Shown piece by piece: positions 27,255 to 35,468 of a stretch of 64,000 nt of DNA (its first letter is position 1; each line of letters starts with the position of its first letter). The stretch is from the NCBI GenBank assembly GCA_002398405.1, contig DGYN01000037.1, forward strand, positions 9,569-73,568, written 5' to 3'. Below the pieces are notes generated by a model. It was not told the DNA's origin. It saw nothing but the letters and a program-made list of their open reading frames with translations, and searched no databases. The DNA is from Caulobacteraceae bacterium UBA5005 (GTDB taxonomy: Bacteria; Pseudomonadota; Alphaproteobacteria; Caulobacterales; Caulobacteraceae). Both the position numbers and the translations under genes were made by a program.

Positions 27255-28058
27255 CTAGAGGAAAATCTCACCTTTCAGATAGTCCACCGCGCGGCCTCGC
27301 AGGATCACCCGGTCGCCGGCAAGGGTGCACCAGAGAGTTCCGCCGCGCTGGGAAACCTGCCGGGCGACGAGGTCGGCCTTACCCAAGCGTTGGGCCCAAA
27401 AGGGAACGAGCGCGCAGTGAGCCGCGCCGGTGACGGGATCCTCATCGATGCCCTTGGAGGGGGCGAACATGCGCGATACGAAATCCCAGTCCTCGGGGCC
27501 TTCGTAAGGCGCGGTGATCACGGTGCTGGTGAAACCGTGGGCCTCGATCACGGCAGCCAGGGCCTTGAAATCGGGCCGCGCCGCGAAGACGGCCTTGGGC
27601 GAGGCGACCAGGTTAAGGAGATGAGGCCCGCTGATCGTAGCGGTGATCTCGACGCCGATGGCCTTGGCCAAACCATCAGGGGTTTGACTCGATAATCCAG
27701 GCCGGGCGGGAAAATCCATGCTGATCAGGCCGCCGGCTCGCTGGACGGTCAGCAGACCGCTCTTCGTATGGAAGCGGATTTCCTGGCCGCCGTAGCCGAG
27801 GTGCTCGAATACCACGTGGGCGGTGGCCAGGGTGGCGTGGCCGCACAGTTCGACCTCCACAAGGGGGGTGAACCAGCGGAGATGGTAGTCGCCATCGCGG
27901 CCGACGATGAAGGCGGTCTCGGAGAGGTTGTTCTCGGCCGCGATGGCCTGCATGACCTCGTCCGCCGGCCAGCCGTCCAAGGGGACGACGGCGGCGGGAT
28001 TGCCGGTGAACGGGCGTTCGGCGAAGGCGTCGATCTGGTAGATCGGATAGGCAGGCAT
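27255..28058 (-). CDS. PhzF-family isomerase/epimerase-like protein
   Basis: 267 residues, typical family length. The opening IYQIDAFAERPFTGNPAAVV and the ENNLSETAF motif (with the family's catalytic glutamate) are diagnostic, as are ELCGHATLATAHV and DPVTGAAHCALVPFWA in the second half-domain. PhzF-type enzymes isomerise or epimerise carboxylic substrates; the substrate here is unknown and phenazine synthesis is not implied. It overlaps the cytochrome-like gene by 1 nt and follows it. Confidence 0.9.
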   Translation of the reverse strand: MPAYPIYQIDAFAERPFTGNPAAVVPLDGWPADEVMQAIAAENNLSETAFIVGRDGDYHLRWFTPLVEVELCGHATLATAHVVFEHLGYGGQEIRFHTKSGLLTVQRAGGLISMDFPARPGLSSQTPDGLAKAIGVEITATISGPHLLNLVASPKAVFAARPDFKALAAVIEAHGFTSTVITAPYEGPEDWDFVSRMFAPSKGIDEDPVTGAAHCALVPFWAQRLGKADLVARQVSQRGGTLWCTLAGDRVILRGRAVDYLKGEIFL

Positions 28059-28501
28059 CAGGTCTTGCCGTGGATGTATTTGGAGTGGCAGCCGTTGCAG
28101 CTGTCGTAAAGTTTGCCGCCTGCCTCGAAGGCCGCTTCGAGATTCCGATCAGCAGCGGCGGCGGAGGCCGCGGCGGCGGCGTCGATCATCAGCTGTCCGG
28201 CGCCGGTCCATTCCTTCTCAGCCCGGGCGCGGGGGGCGACGAGCAGGAGGCGTCCGCTTTCCTGGAGTGTACCGGCCGCTTCGAGGGCCGCCTTCCACTT
28301 TGCCGCCTCTTTGGCAGGGTCCTTAGGGCCTTCCTCTTCGTTGCCGGCCGCGAAGACGATGTTGGCCGCCGGGTCGATTACCTTCTTCATGAAGTCATGC
28401 ATGGAGAGACGAGCGGAAGTTTCCGCCAAGGGGGCGCCGGAAGTCGAGGCGCAGGCGCCGAGCAGGAGCAGGGATACAAGACAGGTGATGCGGCGCGACA
28501 T
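28058..28501 (-). CDS. Lipoprotein cytochrome c (C-terminal CXXCH)
   Basis: 147 residues. Lipobox LLGAC near residue 16. The C-terminus carries CNGCH, the heme c attachment site, in GGKLYDSCNGCHSKYIHG. The preceding helix pattern suits a cytochrome c'-like four-helix bundle, as in the other heme protein at 8305. It is likely an outer- or inner-membrane-tethered electron carrier. Upstream of PhzF in the same direction. Confidence 0.82.
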   Translation of the reverse strand: MSRRITCLVSLLLLGACASTSGAPLAETSARLSMHDFMKKVIDPAANIVFAAGNEEEGPKDPAKEAAKWKAALEAAGTLQESGRLLLVAPRARAEKEWTGAGQLMIDAAAAASAAAADRNLEAAFEAGGKLYDSCNGCHSKYIHGKT

Positions 28502-28641
28502 GATGATCCTCCTCGTATCGCCTACCTAGCTTGAGCGGGCGTTCATCGCAAAACCTTGAAGCGACAGGCACGCCAGCGTGATCCGGAGGGTGGGAACCTC
28601 GCGGTGTACGGGGGGTTCGCTCTACCAAGGAGTGTTCAGCC

Positions 28642-28857
28642 ATGCCGGCGCGTGAAGACCGGAAGTATCAGGAAGCCGTGGCCCTTTGGCGGTCACTGAG
28701 TGATCAGCCGCCCCCGCCGGGAGACGCCGCGGCAGTGCTGGAGGCGGCGATCGGTCTTTCGGCTGTCGAGGCGTACGACCGGTTCCGCAGCCGCTGGCTG
28801 AACGACCCCTCGATTACCTGGGCCGTCTATCGGAGCGCCCCGCCAGACCTGGCCTAG
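28642..28857 (+). CDS. Small hypothetical protein
   Basis: 71 residues, helical (REDRKYQEAVALWRSLSD, then AAVLEAAIGLSAVEAYDRFRSRWL). The segment resembles an HTH-less helical hairpin; no known domain. AAGGAG is present upstream. A hairpin terminator follows at 28866. Confidence 0.55.
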   Translation: MPAREDRKYQEAVALWRSLSDQPPPPGDAAAVLEAAIGLSAVEAYDRFRSRWLNDPSITWAVYRSAPPDLA

Positions 28858-28865
28858 AAAAAGCA

Positions 28866-28894
28866 AAAGCGCCCCGGCTGAGCCGAGACGCTTT
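28866..28894 (+). terminator. Stem-loop terminator
   Basis: AAAGCG (28866-28871) pairs with CGCTTT (28889-28894) and an inner CGGCT/AGCCG stem closes a one-base loop; A-rich DNA precedes and a short T run is part of the stem. Works for the small plus-strand gene. Confidence 0.55.
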
Positions 28895-29121
28895 CCCTGC
28901 TCCCCAGCAGGAACTGTCGAGCTCGCACCGGTTGCGCGCCGCGATGGTTGCCGAAACCAGCGAGGCGGCTTTTGACCGATCATCGTTCGGTGAGCCATGT
29001 GGCGGCCCGTCGCAGCGGCAGGTTGGCGCAGCTTAAGCGGTAAGACCTCCGTAACTCCTGGTTAGAAGGCGGGTAACGCCTCGCGGCTAAGGTGCCCCTT
29101 CGAAAATCGGGGAACGCATCC

Positions 29122-29709
29122 ATGGCGATGGTGGTGGACATGCTGGCGCAGCTGGCCGCGCAGAAGCGGGTGACGGGGCACGACGCCCTGGCCGCGCGGG
29201 CGGTGCTCTATGCCGACATGCAGGTGAGCGCAGACGAGGCCGCCTCGCTGTTCGATATCAATGCCCGGGTGCTGGACGATGGACCGCAGTGGCGCGAGCT
29301 GTTCGTCGAAGCCATGACCGACTACCTGGTCCGGCAGCAGGAGCCCCGCGGTTATGTGGACGAGGCCAAGGCTGATTGGCTGGAGGACTGGATCCTGGCC
29401 GACGGACAACTGCGCGGCCAGACCGAGCTTGAGCTCTTGGTCTATGTGCTGGAACAGGCGGGCAGGGCGCCGGCCTCGCTCTACCGGCTTGCTTTGCAGC
29501 ATGTGCGCAGCCGGGCGCGGGCCAGGCCCTATGACCCAGGCGAGGTCGAGCTGATCCGCCGTATCCTGACGGCGTTCGCCGGATCGGCGGCGAGCGTGGA
29601 AGACGCCCAGGCTTTGAACGACGCCGAACTGGAGCTCTTCCAGTTCGTGACCGACGAGGCCGCCGGTCTGCACCCGCCCAAGACCGCCAGGGTCGCCGCG
29701 GTCAAATAG
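29122..29709 (+). CDS. Hypothetical acidic helical protein
   Basis: 195 residues from the ATG at 29122 (GGGGAA upstream; a GTG 30 nt earlier is less likely). All-helical and acidic, with possible repeats: VTGHDALAARAVLYADMQVSADEAASLFDI and LRGQTELELLVYVLEQAGRAPASLYRLAL are each a helix pair, and RRILTAFAGSAASVEDAQALNDAELELFQF another. This resembles a TerB-like or other metal-binding helical fold. No function assigned. Confidence 0.65.
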   Translation: MAMVVDMLAQLAAQKRVTGHDALAARAVLYADMQVSADEAASLFDINARVLDDGPQWRELFVEAMTDYLVRQQEPRGYVDEAKADWLEDWILADGQLRGQTELELLVYVLEQAGRAPASLYRLALQHVRSRARARPYDPGEVELIRRILTAFAGSAASVEDAQALNDAELELFQFVTDEAAGLHPPKTARVAAVK

Positions 29710-29854
29710 CTAAGCCGGGCGCAATTGACGCAGAGCCAGCGGCCTCTCGTCCCCGTATAAGTCTGCCTGCAAACGAGGGCTCTCCGGTCAGTCGGGGAGG
29801 GGAGCCTGGGGCGTCCGCGCTCCACCATGACAACACGAGAATGGCGAGGCCGGC

Positions 29855-30523
29855 ATGGGTTTTAAGCAGGTGGGTTGGCGCGTGGCGCGGTGGGCCCTTT
29901 CGATGAAAGTGGCGACCTTGCTGGTCCTGGCGACGCCGGGACTGGTGCTGCCGACCAGCGCGGCGGCGAGTTTCAACTCCACCGGCACAGCCCTCTCGTT
30001 CGACGACCCGGCGGACCGGACGCTGGCGATCGAGTGCCTGGCGGACGCGGTCTATTACGAAGCCGGCTTTGAACCCGAAGACGGCCAGCGGGCCGTGGCG
30101 CAGGTGGTGTTGAACCGGGTGCGCGATCCCAACTTTCCCGACACGGTGTGTGGCGTCGTCTACCAGGGCTGGGAGCGTAAGACCGGGTGTCAGTTCTCGT
30201 TTGTGTGCGACGGCTCGCTAGAGCGGCGGCCGCCGGAAGCCGAACAGCATGAGCATGCCAAGCTGATCGCGGCGCAGGCGTTGAGCGGGACGGTGGCGGA
30301 GGAGGTCGGCACGGCGACCCACTATCACACCGACTATGTGCAGCCCTATTGGAGTCCGACGCTGGTGGAGATCACAACGGTCGGGAGCCACATTTTCTAT
30401 AGATGGCCGGGAAAGGCCGGACTGCCGAGTGCGCTGGTCGACGCCTATGAGGGTGGCGAGACGGCGGTTTCGGCGGCGATCCGACCACTGAAGGTCCGGT
30501 TCCAGATCGGGGATCAGGCGTAA
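29855..30523 (+). CDS. SleB/CwlJ-type cell-wall hydrolase
   Basis: 222 residues with a signal segment (VATLLVLATPGLVLPTSA). The Hydrolase_2 domain starts IECLADAVYYEAGFEPEDGQRAVAQVVLNRVRDPNFPDTVCGVVYQ, with the catalytic glutamate in Y-Y-E-A. CQFSFVCDG and THYHTDYVQPYW complete the fold. It is a peptidoglycan amidase/transglycosylase-type enzyme of the periplasm, common in alphaproteobacteria. No immunity or spore function is implied. Confidence 0.88.
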   Translation: MGFKQVGWRVARWALSMKVATLLVLATPGLVLPTSAAASFNSTGTALSFDDPADRTLAIECLADAVYYEAGFEPEDGQRAVAQVVLNRVRDPNFPDTVCGVVYQGWERKTGCQFSFVCDGSLERRPPEAEQHEHAKLIAAQALSGTVAEEVGTATHYHTDYVQPYWSPTLVEITTVGSHIFYRWPGKAGLPSALVDAYEGGETAVSAAIRPLKVRFQIGDQA

Positions 30524-30529
30524 GACCTT

Positions 30530-30730
30530 ATGTCTGCTGTCAAAAACTATAGCTGTTACATCCACGGCCCCAAGCGGGCCACGCCGGCCCTGGTGGCGGT
30601 GACCTGCGAGGGCGCCGAGCGGGCGATGATCCACGCCGAACGGGCGGCCGACGCCTTGCCCGACTGGTGGGTCATCGAGGTTTATGAGGGCCCCCGGCGG
30701 GTGGCCTACCGGTCGCGTGAAGCGGCCTAA
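30530..30730 (+). CDS. Small hypothetical protein
   Basis: 66 residues, 6 nt after the hydrolase. The pattern YSCYIHGPKRATPALVAVTCEGAERAMIHAERAADALPDWWVIEVYEG is a compact beta-alpha fold with a D-W-W-V-I-E-V motif, seen in many alphaproteobacterial small proteins. Function unknown; probably co-transcribed with the hydrolase. Confidence 0.55.
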   Translation: MSAVKNYSCYIHGPKRATPALVAVTCEGAERAMIHAERAADALPDWWVIEVYEGPRRVAYRSREAA

Positions 30731-31467
30731 CGGCGCCGTTCGGTGAAGGTGGCGAGGCCCTTGCGGCCTTCGTCGCCGGCGGCGTTTTCACAGAACAGAT
30801 CTATGGCGCGGCGCACCGAGGCGCGATGATCGTTCTCGGTCATGAAGGCGGCGTGGGCGGCGGCCAGGGCGGCCGGCGGTTTGGCGGCGAGGGTGCGGGC
30901 GAGGTCCATGGCCTCCTCAAGGGCGGAGGTCTTGGCGATGCGGGCAACGAGGCCCAGGTCCGCCGCCTCCTCCGGTCCGAAGGCGCGGCCGGTCATGAGC
31001 AGTTCATAGGCGCGGTGACGGCCCGTGATCCTGGGAAGGTGCGCCAGGTGGATGGCGGGGATCATGGCGACGTCGATTTCGGGATAGCCGAAGCTTGCGC
31101 CAGAATCGGCGACGATGAGGTTGCAGGAGACGGCGATGGTCATGCCGCCCCCGCGGGCCGCGCCTGAGATGGCGGCGATGGAAGGTTTGCCAAGGGCGAA
31201 CTGGGCGTCGAGGAGGCCAGTGTACAGGCGGTCCAGGACCGCACGGATCGCATCCGGCGTCTGATCCTTGAGGACGGAGATGTCGAGGCCGGCGCAGAAG
31301 TAGCGGTCGAGATCGCTGCAAAGGACGACGGCCCGAACGGCGTCGTCAGCCGCGGCGCGGGCCAGGGCCGCGAGGAGCTCGTCCAGCAGGGCCAGGGTGA
31401 GGGCGTTCACCGGCGGCGCGCGAAGGGCGATGCAGGCGATGGGGCCGTCAATGGAATAGCCGATCAT
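30727..31467 (-). CDS. Enoyl-CoA hydratase/isomerase family protein
   Basis: 246 residues from MIGYSIDGPI (ATG 31467). Crotonase fold: FCAGLDISVLK (oxyanion hole), AISGAARGGGMTIAVSCNLIVAD (second oxyanion element), then GYPEIDVAMIP. The usual catalytic glutamates are partly replaced (PEIDVAM), so hydratase versus isomerase or decarboxylase activity cannot be decided. Acts in cytoplasmic CoA-ester metabolism. Confidence 0.85.
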   Translation of the reverse strand: MIGYSIDGPIACIALRAPPVNALTLALLDELLAALARAAADDAVRAVVLCSDLDRYFCAGLDISVLKDQTPDAIRAVLDRLYTGLLDAQFALGKPSIAAISGAARGGGMTIAVSCNLIVADSGASFGYPEIDVAMIPAIHLAHLPRITGRHRAYELLMTGRAFGPEEAADLGLVARIAKTSALEEAMDLARTLAAKPPAALAAAHAAFMTENDHRASVRRAIDLFCENAAGDEGRKGLATFTERRR

Positions 31468-31529
31468 GGGGCGAGCTTGACCGCAGTCGCGGGCGCTATG
31501 CAATGTCGGGGCTTGAAGAGGACGATGTG

Positions 31530-31631
31530 ATGGGCGGGTTTCCGATCGGGCAGTATCTGCCGCTGTTGGCCATTGTGGCCGTGTTTCTGGTGATCGGCGT
31601 GGTCGTCGTTCTCCAGAGCAGGAAGAAATAA
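31530..31631 (+). CDS. Very small single-helix membrane protein (33 residues)
   Basis: MGGFPIGQYLPLLAIVAVFL then VIGVVVVLQSRKK. One membrane-spanning helix with a basic C-terminus. GAGGA stands 7 nt before the ATG; an in-frame ATG 27 nt upstream lacks a site. Likely a membrane-anchored regulator or orphan; no family recognised. Confidence 0.5.
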   Translation: MGGFPIGQYLPLLAIVAVFLVIGVVVVLQSRKK

Positions 31632-31702
31632 AAAGATACGACCGTACGCTTCCGCTTGGCCGGCGGGGCCCCTATCTGCCGTGGGCCATAGGGAGGAAAT
31701 CC

Positions 31703-32200
31703 ATGAGCCTGACCATGTATCGCGCGTCCGCGCCGGTGTTTCTGCGAGCGCTTCGGGCGCTCAACGCCTTGATCGAAAAAGCCGAGGCTTCCGGCATACC
31801 GGAGTCAGAGTTCCTGGAGGCGCGGCTTGCGCCGGACATGCACGCCTTCCCCCGCCAGATCCAGACTGCAAGCGACAGCGCCAAGCTTTGTGTCGCGCGG
31901 CTGACGGGCGTCAGCGCGCCGGTGATGGAAGACACCGAACAAACGCTGGCGGAGCTGAAGGCGCGGATCGCCAGTACCATCGCCTTTATCGAAAGCGTTC
32001 CGGAGAGCGCCTTTGCCGGGACCGAGACCAAGCATGTCTCGTTCAAGGCCGGGCCCTACACCCTTGAGTTCACGGGCCTGGACTATCTGTTCAACTTCGC
32101 CGTCCCGAACTTCTTCTTCCACGTGACCACGGCCTACGGCCTGTTGCGTCACAAGGGCCTGCAGATCGGCAAGCAGGACTTCCTGAACCTACAGGGCTAG
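31703..32200 (+). CDS. DUF1993 family protein
   Basis: 165 residues matching DUF1993: MSLTMYRASAPVFLRALRAL, LAPDMHAFPRQIQTASDSAK, and the DinB-like histidine sites in the C-terminal NFFFHVTTAYGLLRHKG. It is a four-helix DinB-like bundle, possibly metal-binding, of unknown physiological role. It converges with the hydrolase gene by 12 nt. Confidence 0.8.
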   Translation: MSLTMYRASAPVFLRALRALNALIEKAEASGIPESEFLEARLAPDMHAFPRQIQTASDSAKLCVARLTGVSAPVMEDTEQTLAELKARIASTIAFIESVPESAFAGTETKHVSFKAGPYTLEFTGLDYLFNFAVPNFFFHVTTAYGLLRHKGLQIGKQDFLNLQG

Positions 32201-32884
32201 CCATGCGCGCAGGGCGGCCGTGACTTCGGCCGGGCGCTCCATGGTCGACAGGTGCCCCGCCCCTTCGAAGTATTTGAGGGTCGAGCCGAGGGCGAGGCTG
32301 TGCATTTCCTCGGCCTCGGCCGGCGGGGTGAGCTGGTCCAGAGCGCCGACGCCGACCAGGGTCGGGACGGCTATGTGGGTGAGCGTCGGGCGGGAGTCCG
32401 GCCGGTTCATGATTGCGGTCTGCTGGCGCAGAAAGGCGTCCTTGCCGACGCGGCCGGCCATGGCCAGGACCTCATCGGCGATGGGGCCGGTCTGGTGGGC
32501 GGGGGCGACCAGGGACGGCATCAGTTTGGGCGTCACGCCCTTGAACTTGCCGCGGCTGGCGAGGTCCATGAGGGCCCGGCGGCGCTCGCGTTTTTCGTCG
32601 GTGTCCGGCTTGGCGGAGGTGTCGAGGAGCGCCAGATGCGTGACGCGCCCTGCCGCCTGACGCATGATCTCGAAGGCGACGTAACCGCCCATGGAGAGGC
32701 CGACCAGGGCGAAGGCGGCCGGCGCGGCGGCGAGCGCCCGGGCGGCCATGGCTTCAACGCTGTCGTCCTTGGTGAGATCGGCGACCTGGCTGTCGGCGAC
32801 ATCGGCCAGGCCCTCGACCTGAGCGGCGTAGAGGGCGGCGTCGCAGAGGAGGCCAGGGAGGAAGAGGATGGGAGTCTTGGTCAT
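32189..32884 (-). CDS. Alpha/beta-hydrolase
   Basis: 231 residues, no signal peptide. LFLPGLLCDAALYAAQVEGL is the oxyanion region, VGLSMGGYVAFEIM the nucleophile elbow, PTLVGVGALDQLTPP the acid region, and EGAGHLSTMERPAEVTAAL the histidine. A cytoplasmic esterase/hydrolase of the MenH/BioH type. It is the last clearly host gene before the phage cluster. Confidence 0.83.
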   Translation of the reverse strand: MTKTPILFLPGLLCDAALYAAQVEGLADVADSQVADLTKDDSVEAMAARALAAAPAAFALVGLSMGGYVAFEIMRQAAGRVTHLALLDTSAKPDTDEKRERRRALMDLASRGKFKGVTPKLMPSLVAPAHQTGPIADEVLAMAGRVGKDAFLRQQTAIMNRPDSRPTLTHIAVPTLVGVGALDQLTPPAEAEEMHSLALGSTLKYFEGAGHLSTMERPAEVTAALRAWLAL

Positions 32885-32930
32885 CTATCCACAATAGCGC
32901 AGCTTTGCCGTTCGTTCCGCAGGGGACGGT

Positions 32931-33119
32931 CGAATTTCCCCACATCCCTTGGGATTTTCGCCACATCCCACCGCTTTACGTTTGCGCGCAGATGAGAGCA
33001 TAGTTTGGTCAGGGTCCGGTGGTGCGCCTCGAGGGCGAGCGCCGGGCCACCCCTCCGCCTAACGACAATCCGACATTTTAACAGCGTTGTCTGACCCGTG
33101 CGGCTTTGCGCGTGGGGCG
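32931..33119. repeat. Direct repeat, copy A (189 bp)
   Basis: 189 bp that recur at 34756-34944 with no length change. The last 58 bp (from ACGACAATCC) are identical; the first part diverges moderately. Copies A and B bracket the lipoprotein and DUF6973-like genes. Copy B runs directly into the small terminase, so the repeat is a promoter/leader, not an attachment site. Most likely a cassette arose by tandem duplication of the region in front of the terminase. Confidence 0.85.
32960..33016 (+). promoter_or_regulatory. Phage regulatory module, copy A
   Basis: GCCACAT at 32960, GTTTGCGCGC at 32980 and CAGGGTC at 33010. The first-to-last distance is 50 nt, the same as in three other copies (34785, 49728, 51574). 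It stands about 200 nt before the lipoprotein start. Two CCACATCCC half-boxes about 22 nt apart suggest binding of an activator dimer. Confidence 0.6.
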
Positions 33120-33219
33120 AACCTTTTGTGGAGGTCAGGGCGAGGCCCAATCGCGCAAAGTTCTTGCTATGTTCCAGGGGCAAGGTAAGAGTAGGCGCGA
33201 CGACCATGGAGACAGGCTC

Positions 33220-34032
33220 GTGTTGCGAGGTATCTCATTGGGAGCGATGTGCGCCCTGCTGGCGGGGTGCAACCCTGAGCTGGCAGGGCCGATACCCGGC
33301 GCGCTCGACGAAGGACCTTTGCTAGAAGCACTGAGAAAGGCGACCGGTCCTGTGCCCGCAGCCCGGGCGCTGGGAGTGCCTGACGCCAAGTACATCTGCT
33401 ATGCGGCAGAGGAGAACGCGTCCCCGCAGGTTTTGGCAGCTATTATCCGACGTGAGTTCGGGGCGGACATCTCGAATTCGAAGATCAACAAGCGGTTGGA
33501 CGACCGGTTGATCTATCTCGTCACGCCGGCGGGCGAAACCGCAGTCAAACTCGAGAAGGGGAAGGCAACAATTGGCGCGAGTGCTCAGACCTGTTTTGAG
33601 GGCTCGCACGCCGTCTTCGCGCCGATAGACGGGCGCTGGGTTTTGCGTGACGGTCCCGACCGGATCGGCTCACCTGAAGGCTGGATGCTCCTGAAGACCT
33701 TGGCGGCGGCGCAGGCGCCTCTTTCGGCGGCTCCCGCGCTAGGCGCGGCTGGGGCTAGGTACATTTGTTTAAGCGACCACAAGACCCCAGAGCAAATGGT
33801 CGCCGAGATCGAGTTCCGGTTCAAAGAGCGTCTACCGCTGAGCCGTATCCAGCGACCGCTAAAGCCGTTTGAGTATGGAATTTATATCGTCGGTCCGGGA
33901 CCCGAATCCTACATCACCGTCGCCGGTGGCGAAGGCCTTTCCCCGGCGGGCGATCTTTGTGTCAGGGGCGATGAGGCCGTGTTCAGCAAGGCCCACGATC
34001 AGTGGGTCCTGACGGCTCGTTCCAGGACCTAG
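33220..34032 (+). CDS. Lipoprotein with two tandem homologous domains
   Basis: 270 residues from a GTG at 33220 with GGAG 8 nt upstream, chosen because the next residues make a lipoprotein signal (ISLGAMCALLAGC). Alternative ATG at 33169 would add a charged extension. Two similar halves: LGVPDAKYICYAAEENAS ... GRWVLRDG and LGAAGARYICLSDHKTPE ... DQWVLTARS, each about 120 residues with one internal cysteine pair. Function unknown. It lies between repeat copies A and B, next to the DUF6973-like gene, so a protective (immunity-like) role is possible. Confidence 0.65.
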   Translation: MLRGISLGAMCALLAGCNPELAGPIPGALDEGPLLEALRKATGPVPAARALGVPDAKYICYAAEENASPQVLAAIIRREFGADISNSKINKRLDDRLIYLVTPAGETAVKLEKGKATIGASAQTCFEGSHAVFAPIDGRWVLRDGPDRIGSPEGWMLLKTLAAAQAPLSAAPALGAAGARYICLSDHKTPEQMVAEIEFRFKERLPLSRIQRPLKPFEYGIYIVGPGPESYITVAGGEGLSPAGDLCVRGDEAVFSKAHDQWVLTARSRT

Positions 34033-34113
34033 TCAAGATCAAAACCACAAGGTTTCGACCCGACGATCGCCGGGACGGATGGCGCGTGGCGCAACCTGCA
34101 GAAGGAAAAGTGG

Positions 34114-34716
34114 ATGAAACTCCCATTCGATCTCCCTCACGAACGGATCATCAATAGAGTGAATAACGCATCTCTTAAGGCCTGGGCCCGGCTGACGGAG
34201 GGAAATCCTGAGCTGGCCTCGGATATCGAGTCGATGAACGCGTTCTTTCACGTCTATAGCGCTGCGCTGCTTACCAAAGACTACGGCGCAGGACACGCTC
34301 AGATGCTCGGCGACCTTAAGGAGGGAAATACTTGGAAGGACGCCAAGATCTATCCCGAGCAGCGGCGCGATACCTACAAGGATTATTACAACAACCAGAT
34401 CGGCATCCAGATGGCTGAAGGCCGTTCGAGGAGCGATCTGGAGGACGCCGCGTTGGACGCCGTCACCAATGGTTTGGCTATCGTTCGCACCCGAAAGGAA
34501 GGGGCTGACTACCGCATCCCCCTAGACATCACCGACAAGTCCAAGCCCGGCATGCTTTCGGCTGAAGCCTCGGGAGCCGCCCGCGACTATTACAGGACTT
34601 GGGGCAACGCATCAGGCCAACCCTATCAATCTGTCGATGAACAAGAGCAGGCGCTCACGCGAGCTCCGCTTCCGCTGGGCGATCCGATTCCGGCGAGGAA
34701 TAGGCCCCGCCACTAG
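34114..34716 (+). CDS. DUF6973-like protein, possible effector or cargo
   Basis: 200 residues, AAGGAAAA just upstream of the ATG. Core pattern SMNAFFHVYSAALLTKDYGAGHAQMLGD ... DYYNNQIGIQMA resembles the DUF6973 domain (N-A-x-x-H-x-x-W/Y-x-A-L-L ... G-D ... N-N-x-x-G), found in secreted and phage-associated proteins. The C-terminal 60 residues are proline-rich. No signal peptide. Family call is by pattern, not by search. It shares the repeat-flanked cassette with the upstream lipoprotein. Confidence 0.6.
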   Translation: MKLPFDLPHERIINRVNNASLKAWARLTEGNPELASDIESMNAFFHVYSAALLTKDYGAGHAQMLGDLKEGNTWKDAKIYPEQRRDTYKDYYNNQIGIQMAEGRSRSDLEDAALDAVTNGLAIVRTRKEGADYRIPLDITDKSKPGMLSAEASGAARDYYRTWGNASGQPYQSVDEQEQALTRAPLPLGDPIPARNRPRH

Positions 34717-34755
34717 CACTCGGAAGCCCGTCGGGACCCAGTCCGCGTCGGGTCT

Positions 34756-34944
34756 CGAATTTCCCCACATTCCTTGCGATTTTCGCCACATCCCTTCGCT
34801 TTACGTTTGCGCGCGAAGTCAGGCACAACTTCCTCAGGGTCCGGTGGTGCGCCAAGAGCGCGGCAGCCGGGCCACCCCTTCGCTCCACGACAATCCGACA
34901 TTTTAACAGCGTTGTCTGACCCGTGCGGCTTTGCGCGTGGGGCG
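34756..34944. repeat. Direct repeat, copy B (189 bp)
   Basis: Second copy of the 189-bp repeat (see 32931-33119). It ends 50 nt before the small terminase start, so this copy is probably the original late leader and copy A the derived one. Confidence 0.85.
34785..34841 (+). promoter_or_regulatory. Phage regulatory module, copy B
   Basis: GCCACAT 34785, GTTTGCGCGC 34805, CAGGGTC 34835: again 50 nt between outer boxes. It precedes TerS by about 155 nt and is a candidate control site for the packaging genes. Downstream the leader can fold (GGTGG ... CCACC). Confidence 0.6.
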
Positions 34945-34994
34945 GGCCCTCGTGCGTGAGCGCGAGGGCCAAACTTTTATCGATGGAGGCCGCC

Positions 34995-35468
34995 ATGGGC
35001 CGCGCTCGAATCTCGACCTTCACGCCGAAGGTGGGGGCCGAAATCCTGCGGCGCATCGCCAATGGGGAGTCCCTGAACAGGATCTGCGGCCCCGACCGCA
35101 AGAAGGGCTTGCCGGAACGGATGACCGTCTACAACTGGATCAACCGGCACCCGTCGTTCAAGGCGGCGTACCTGATGGCGCGGCTGGCCCAGGCGGACCT
35201 CTATGCCGGCGAAGTCATCGAAATCTCCGATGGGCGGGATCCTGAAGCCCTGGAGCCCAGGGACGTGCGCCGCGACCGGCTGAGGGTTGAAACCCGCCGT
35301 TGGCTGGCCGCGGTGCTGGCGCCGCACCTCTATGCCGAGAAGCTGGCCTTGAGGGGCGCGGCGCCCGAGGACGAGGCGCAACGCCAGGAGGATGAGCACG
35401 CCCGGGACGCGCGGATCGCGGCCATCATGGAACGGGCGCGGCGGCGGGCCGAGAACGATGCGAGCTGA
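34995..35468 (+). CDS. Phage terminase small subunit
   Basis: 157 residues from the ATG at 34995 (GGAGG 5 nt upstream, GGAGGCCGCCATGGGC, a translation-start sequence repeated at 53365). HTH-type N-terminus (AEILRRIANGESLNRICG ... MTVYNWINRHPSFKAAYLMAR), a middle helix pair, and RRWLAAVLAPHLYAEKLAL, typical of Sf6-like small terminases. It recognises phage DNA for packaging with TerL. The 3' end overlaps terL by 11 nt. Confidence 0.85.
   Translation: MGRARISTFTPKVGAEILRRIANGESLNRICGPDRKKGLPERMTVYNWINRHPSFKAAYLMARLAQADLYAGEVIEISDGRDPEALEPRDVRRDRLRVETRRWLAAVLAPHLYAEKLALRGAAPEDEAQRQEDEHARDARIAAIMERARRRAENDAS

Noticed and set aside
32931..34944. 189-bp repeats as phage attachment sites
   Set aside because: Both copies carry the 50-nt regulatory module and the second runs into terS, so they are leaders. 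They do not flank the whole element and no integrase is present.
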